Below are positions 6,301-8,035 of a DNA stretch of 8,035 nucleotides, one piece after another. The translations under genes were made by a program, and so were the position numbers. How positions within the stretch are numbered: the first letter of the stretch is position 1; each line of letters opens with the position of its first letter. The notes below the pieces were generated by a model. That model had not been told where the DNA came from and ran no database searches. It saw only the letters and a list, made by a program, of their open reading frames with translations. The stretch comes from Planctomycetota bacterium (GTDB lineage Bacteria; Planctomycetota; Phycisphaerae; UBA1845): positions 1-8,035 of the forward strand of contig JADFIX010000131.1 in NCBI GenBank assembly GCA_022566435.1, in the 5' to 3' direction.

Positions 6301-6906
6301 GCCGTTCAAGTCATTCTCAAAGACGTCGCGGAAACCTGCCGGCCCGGGATACTCGTTATAGAAAACAGGATTCTGGAGGTTTTGCATACGCCGCCGAAAG
6401 GCGAGGACCATTTTCCATTGCTCGACGGCTTTCAAGGCTTCGTCTGGATCGATCGGCATCACAAGTCTGTCGGTCTTGCGAAAGAACCATTTGATTTCCG
6501 GGAATCCCTGCTTCTGATGGCTTTCCATCGCCCAGTTGAATTCTTCCTCGGTGCCCGATTCGGCGTTGCCCGTCGGCGTGCCGAACCGCTGTCCCATGAT
6601 GCCGATGACCAGAACCAACGACTGACGATACTTCTCCAGTGTTTGCTCGGTAATCAGTTCCTGCGGGCGGCCGACGCCGATCGTAGAGTAGTTTTCCCAG
6701 TCCACGACTTCGAAACGCACATTCCAAAGATGGGCGGTGTACCGGTTGTAGCGATCGAAGAATTGCCGGACGTGCCGACGCTCCTCGCCCACGTCGCCGG
6801 GCGAAGCGAGAAAGACGTGGTACTCTTTGATCGAGCGTGGAATCGGCTTCTCGATTTCCTTGATAGGGCGAGTAGATAAGGGATCGGTCTTGTCAATCGT
6901 ACTCAT
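3346..6906 (-). CDS. DUF4062 - NACHT ATPase - HEAT-like repeat protein (STAND/NLR-like, candidate immune sensor)
   Basis: This 1186-residue protein has no signal peptide and is probably cytoplasmic. Residues 27-130 match DUF4062: YHVFLASPGDVGEERR, then GIMGQRFGTPTG and SGTEEEFNWA. Residues ~295-665 are a NACHT ATPase of the STAND class. It has Walker A GDPGSGKST (301-309), Walker B LLFDGLDE (397-404), the arginine-bearing TSR (433-435), NPLLLTVIAIVH (511-522) and the downstream FVHLTFQEYLAAW (650-662). Residues ~740-940 look helical and are not assigned. Residues 950-1114 are five 33-residue HEAT-like repeats, and 1115-1186 form an unassigned tail. Such proteins are generally thought to oligomerise after ligand sensing by the repeats and then activate the N-terminal module; many defend against phage. 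That role here is inference. GAGGG lies 7 nt before the ATG. The gene stands alone and converges on merB. Confidence 0.9.
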   Translation of the reverse strand: MSTIDKTDPLSTRPIKEIEKPIPRSIKEYHVFLASPGDVGEERRHVRQFFDRYNRYTAHLWNVRFEVVDWENYSTIGVGRPQELITEQTLEKYRQSLVLVIGIMGQRFGTPTGNAESGTEEEFNWAMESHQKQGFPEIKWFFRKTDRLVMPIDPDEALKAVEQWKMVLAFRRRMQNLQNPVFYNEYPGPAGFRDVFENDLNGWLTDSSRPWVSERAATTKVATTTLSPPSKYYEKIERDFRRLDIAGIDNDRAFEIPLSEIYVRLRVMFDEDAPEETEDHESGPIDIQTAMLRYPKLVIVGDPGSGKSTFLKYIALMLARSFVTGNSNIALEKLSLPEPLPLPIFLSCWDLADFLKRRQQVRLTTLVEFVADRLGAYDYSVSTDDVEELLGSGNCCLLFDGLDEVPTDAGRASVSRLLEECVEQYGDNRFVVTSRIRAYTGGTILKGDFTRCDIQPFDADDRAEFIRNWVALLFRVPPEQVQVEGSEAGQEFDALTRGIEDSDRIRPLAVNPLLLTVIAIVHWNRKRLPQQRVDLYDECVDVLLGQRKQAEHIQHSRKVAALDEQREEQVYEERAWVRKRFAEIALHIVRQDGDRDEATKADVIKLLAPRFIDQGAADEEQAATRAGLFLDRQELRSGLLVSRRAHSYGFVHLTFQEYLAAWQLSNKDFDDVARIIKPRLRMAKWFETLQLLGGQWAKDSDEKADRYVAWLLDNRGTTINDQAPVVALCANIVKDIRGVAELKPKTRSIFEEAVESTLDAFRQGSGVPAKTQLEILEALGQLGAAVKSHLIDATRASLFQVRRRAIEMLLPYLSDDDLFGMEHILEDRSKEPIKTYLRSLIDRDVERTAGVLGTLRSYGPKTHEAVYEMTGLFFACLPLSFLMESCDRFTRNVHGSAPLSTDRLSTKWLECLVEKYGNKRGVRQLAHDLGANSKSHYLRAPILRMIAEKWPDEVTRKLLAERAVKDEEEKPRIAALEALVAEWHDETTRKLLTECAVQDKHPDARSAALAALVEKWADETTRKLLAERAVKDEEEKPRIAALVALGAVWPDETTRKLLTERAVRDESASLRVVALQTLIKRWPDKTTGKLLAEHAVQDVDKGPRCAALEALLMKRALGKVISEFGRIVFTRYLDTIVPYLDPAEPMSREHIGRAAEKAGVAADKIEETVRSLSEHMGWDITKGAGK
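3565..4059 (-). repeat. Five tandem 99-bp repeats encoding 33-residue HEAT-like units
   Basis: The units start at Trp950, Trp983, Trp1016, Trp1049 and Trp1082, exactly 33 residues apart. The common pattern is W-x-D-E-T-T-R-K-L-L-(A/T)-E-x-A-V-x-D, a variable acidic stretch, then R-x-x-A-L-x-x-L. Units 1 and 3 share 20 identical residues (KLLAERAVKDEEEKPRIAAL) and a long identical DNA stretch. The residue after KLL alternates A, T, A, T, A along the five units. This indicates duplication of a two-unit (198-bp) block. The repeat array probably forms the ligand-sensing solenoid. Confidence 0.9.
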
Positions 6907-6913
6907 GCTTGGA

Positions 6914-6918
6914 CCCTC
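6914..6918 (-). promoter_or_regulatory. Ribosome binding site of the NACHT gene
   Basis: On the minus strand GAGGG lies 7 nt before the ATG at 6906, supporting that start. The next downstream methionine (residue 105) falls inside DUF4062, so a later start would destroy the domain. Confidence 0.65.
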
Positions 6919-6941
6919 GAATGGCTAATTCTCGGTGTTTG

Positions 6942-6950
6942 ATTATACCA
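6942..6950 (-). promoter_or_regulatory. Extended -10 promoter of the NACHT gene
   Basis: The minus strand reads TGG-TATAAT: a perfect TATAAT (6942-6947) preceded by the TGn extension (6948-6950). No good -35 hexamer is seen at 17-18 bases, which fits an extended -10 promoter. Transcription would start near 6934-6936, leaving a short leader of about 28 nt before the ATG. Confidence 0.55.
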
Positions 6951-7001
6951 AGTTTCAAGGCAACTGAGACATCTTGCTTCGCTCCCAACCCCAATAGTCG
7001 T

Positions 7002-7019
7002 TTTGTGCGATCGCACAAA
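7002..7019. promoter_or_regulatory. 18-bp perfect palindrome upstream of the NACHT promoter (possible operator)
   Basis: TTTGTGCGATCGCACAAA is an uninterrupted 18-bp palindrome with AT-rich ends, about 55 bases upstream of the -10 element. The length and symmetry fit a dimeric regulator site. No regulator gene is in the window. It contains GCGATCGC, which is frequent in some genomes for unrelated reasons. Confidence 0.4.
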
Positions 7020-7210
7020 TAGCAGAGGTCTAAAGTCAAAATGGCGCATTAGGGGTGCATCCTACAAAATCTCCGCCGCCTGTTAGTTCCGTCCACCAGC
7101 CCCGATAGGACGATGGCCCGAACCCACGGGCGTTAGCCCTCGTTGTTCTACACCAGTCGCTTGCGATCGATCTTCGGCGCGCGTACGATCTACGCCTCGT
7201 GTGCGTCCGC

Positions 7211-7280
7211 GGTTCGCCTCTGTTGATCGTGTGTGATTGCGGTTCGCCCCTGTTGTTCGTGTGCGGTGATTGTTCGCCCC
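7211..7280. repeat. Imperfect ~30-bp tandem repeat in the left arm
   Basis: GGTTCGCC(T/C)CTGTTG(A/T)TCGT followed by a TGTG-rich tail occurs at 7211-7240 and 7241-7271. A partial third copy, GTTCGCCCC, runs into the 48-bp inverted repeat at 7272-7280. The right arm has no matching expansion, so the copies arose on the left side only. Confidence 0.6.
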
Positions 7281-7320
7281 AAAGGGGCAGCAACATGTCA
7301 GCCCAGGGCAACGCCCTGGG
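7273..7320 (+). repeat. Left 48-bp inverted repeat of the RAYT element
   Basis: It begins TTCGCCCCAAAGGGGCAGC and ends with the hairpin CCCAGGGC-AAC-GCCCTGGG (7302-7320). It is the reverse complement of 7878-7925 with a single mismatch, in the hairpin loop (AAC against ATC). Confidence 0.9.
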
Positions 7321-7342
7321 TACCGGAACACAATAACATCGG

Positions 7343-7361
7343 AGCCCTGAAAGGGCGCAAC
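7343..7361 (+). repeat. Inner 19-bp inverted repeat, left copy
   Basis: AGCCCTGAAAGGGCGCAAC ends 15 bases before the transposase ATG. It is inverted relative to 7835-7853 with 17 of 19 matches. Its first part, GCCCT-GAA-AGGGC, forms a small hairpin, the usual shape of a REP recognised by RAYT proteins. Confidence 0.75.
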
Positions 7362-7376
7362 AGCCGAGGACCGGGC

Positions 7377-7828
7377 ATGCCACAGTCATTGTCGATGAAT
7401 CTCGTTCACCTCATTTTCTGCACGAAAAACAGAGATGCCTCTCTCACGCCGGCGATTCGTTCCAAGCTCTACGCGTATCAGGCCGGTATCCTGCAAGAAT
7501 TCAGCAGCCCGGCGATCGTAATCGGCGGAGCGGCCGATCATGTCCATGCATTGTTTGTCTTGTCCAAGAATAACGCTCTGTGCAAGGTGGTCGAAGAGGT
7601 AAAGAAAGGGTCATCAAAATGGATCAAGACCCAAGGGGAGGCGTTTGCTTCGTTCTGTTGGCAAAACGGATACGGGGCGTTTTCGTGAGCGAGTCGCAGG
7701 TGGAAAATGTGCGGCGGTACATCGAGCAACAGGAAGAGCATCATCGGACGATGACGTTCCAGGAGGAATTTCGGACGTTCTTGAGTCGCCACCGGCTCGA
7801 GTTTGATGAACGGTACGTTTGGGATTGA
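7377..7828 (+). pseudogene. REP-associated tyrosine transposase (IS200-like), frameshifted
   Basis: From ATG 7377 the product reads MPQSLSMNLVHLIFCTKNRD and carries the HUH metal-binding motif at His55-Val-His57 (ADHVHALF). It continues to WQNGYGAFS and stops at TGA 7686-7688. The next frame resumes at once with VSESQVENVRRYIEQQEEHH, which holds the expected catalytic tyrosine (VRRY), and ends at TGA 7826-7828. Restoring one G between TTTTC and GTGAGC gives a continuous product of 150 residues, normal for small HUH transposases. The lesion separates the HUH motif from the catalytic tyrosine, so neither piece should be active alone. Otherwise the sequence is well preserved, so the loss looks recent, unless it is a sequencing error or a frameshifting site. 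A GTG at 7685 overlaps the stop, but reinitiation seems unlikely to yield function. Confidence 0.85.
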
Positions 7829-7834
7829 ATGATT

Positions 7835-7853
7835 GTTGCGCCCCTACAGGGCT
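7835..7853 (+). repeat. Inner 19-bp inverted repeat, right copy
   Basis: GTTGCGCCCCTACAGGGCT lies 6 bases after the transposase stop and is the inverted partner of 7343-7361 (17 of 19). Two close REP copies in opposite orientation bracketing the gene are typical of RAYT loci. Confidence 0.75.
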
Positions 7854-7860
7854 TTTTTTT
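7840..7860 (+). terminator. Terminator-like hairpin plus T-run after the transposase
   Basis: GCCC-CTACA-GGGC (7840-7852) is followed directly by eight T residues (7853-7860). The stem is only 4 bp, so termination may be weak. The same bases form the right inner REP copy. Confidence 0.4.
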
Positions 7861-7877
7861 GTACGGCGCGTCGCAGA

Positions 7878-7925
7878 CCCAGGGCGATGCCCTGGGCTGA
7901 CATGTTGCTGCCCCTTTGGGGCGAA
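7878..7925 (-). repeat. Right 48-bp inverted repeat of the RAYT element
   Basis: It starts with the hairpin CCCAGGGC-GAT-GCCCTGGG and ends CCCCTTTGGGGCGAA. It matches 7273-7320 in inverted orientation at 47 of 48 positions. Confidence 0.9.
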
Positions 7926-8035
7926 ACGTGACCGCACCCGTGTTGTCGATCGAGGCTACCGACTTGCGTAGAACAACGAGGTTTTGCGCGATTGGCTACA
8001 GACCGTTTGCCCACGAGGGGCTGGATGCACATTAC

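Larger units (their letters stand above)
7055..8030 (+). mobile_element. RAYT/IS200-like element with extended nested inverted repeats
   Basis: A decayed REP-associated tyrosine transposase gene (7377-7828) lies between long inverted repeats. Matching arms, left with right, are: GTGCATCC (7055-7062) with GGATGCAC (8023-8030); CCAGCCCC (7096-7103) with GGGGCTGG (8017-8024); CCTCGTTGTTCTAC (7138-7151) with its complement at 7968-7981; GTGCGGT (7261-7267) with ACCGCAC (7931-7937); a 48-bp pair (7273-7320 with 7878-7925); and a 19-bp pair next to the gene. The left arm is longer because it holds a tandem repeat. Boundaries beyond 7138 and 7981 are tentative, and the element may run past the window. 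Confidence 0.65.

Noticed and set aside
6067..6879. Long plus-strand reading frame antisense to the DUF4062/NACHT start
   Set aside because: The minus-strand frame carries clear DUF4062 and Walker motifs; the plus-strand frame shows none and is a shadow.
7211..7280. Short CRISPR-like array
   Set aside because: Two and a fraction adjoining imperfect copies, with no unique spacers between them. It is a simple tandem repeat within a transposase flank.
7036..7389. Minus-strand reading frame with NRGEP-type repeated peptides
   Set aside because: The peptide repeats are only the translated tandem DNA repeat of the mobile-element arm.

Overview
The window looks like a GC-rich environmental bacterium, most likely a planctomycete or close relative. 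This is inferred from style: a SpoVR homologue outside a spore-forming setting, a secreted DUF1579-type protein, long intergenic stretches full of hairpin-forming repeats, an IS200-like REP-associated transposase, and a large NACHT ATPase. No rRNA or tRNA is present to confirm taxonomy. TGA is an ordinary stop here: it ends the spoVR-like gene, and it ends the merB-like gene at its 3' end.

Layout. (1) 3-1235 (+): C-terminal part of a SpoVR-family protein, 5' end outside the window. (2) 1236-1769: gene-free, packed with inverted repeats, palindromes and an imperfect 25-bp tandem repeat. (3) 1770-2396 (+): predicted exported DUF1579-like protein. (4) 2404-2462: hairpins built on GGTGCGTCC. (5) 2545-3231 (+): MerB-like organomercurial lyase with an in-frame TGA exactly where the family has its second catalytic cysteine. 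The reading frame stays family-like after the TGA, and a SECIS-like hairpin with a GGUC loop starts 12 nt beyond it. This is best read as a selenocysteine form of MerB. (6) 3346-6906 (-): an 1186-residue DUF4062 - NACHT ATPase - HEAT-like repeat protein with five 33-residue repeats, an NLR-like architecture typical of candidate anti-phage sensors. Its upstream side has an extended -10 promoter and an 18-bp perfect palindrome. (7) about 7055-8030: a RAYT/IS200-like transposase gene disrupted by a 1-nt frameshift, nested in inverted repeats including a 48-bp pair with one mismatch.

The genes do not form one obvious operon. The DUF1579 and merB-like genes are separated by a repeat and probably have separate expression. 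The NACHT gene is convergent with merB and appears to be a single-gene unit with its own promoter. The two items most worth following up are the putative selenocysteine MerB with its SECIS element, and the DUF4062-NACHT-repeat protein with its recently duplicated repeats.
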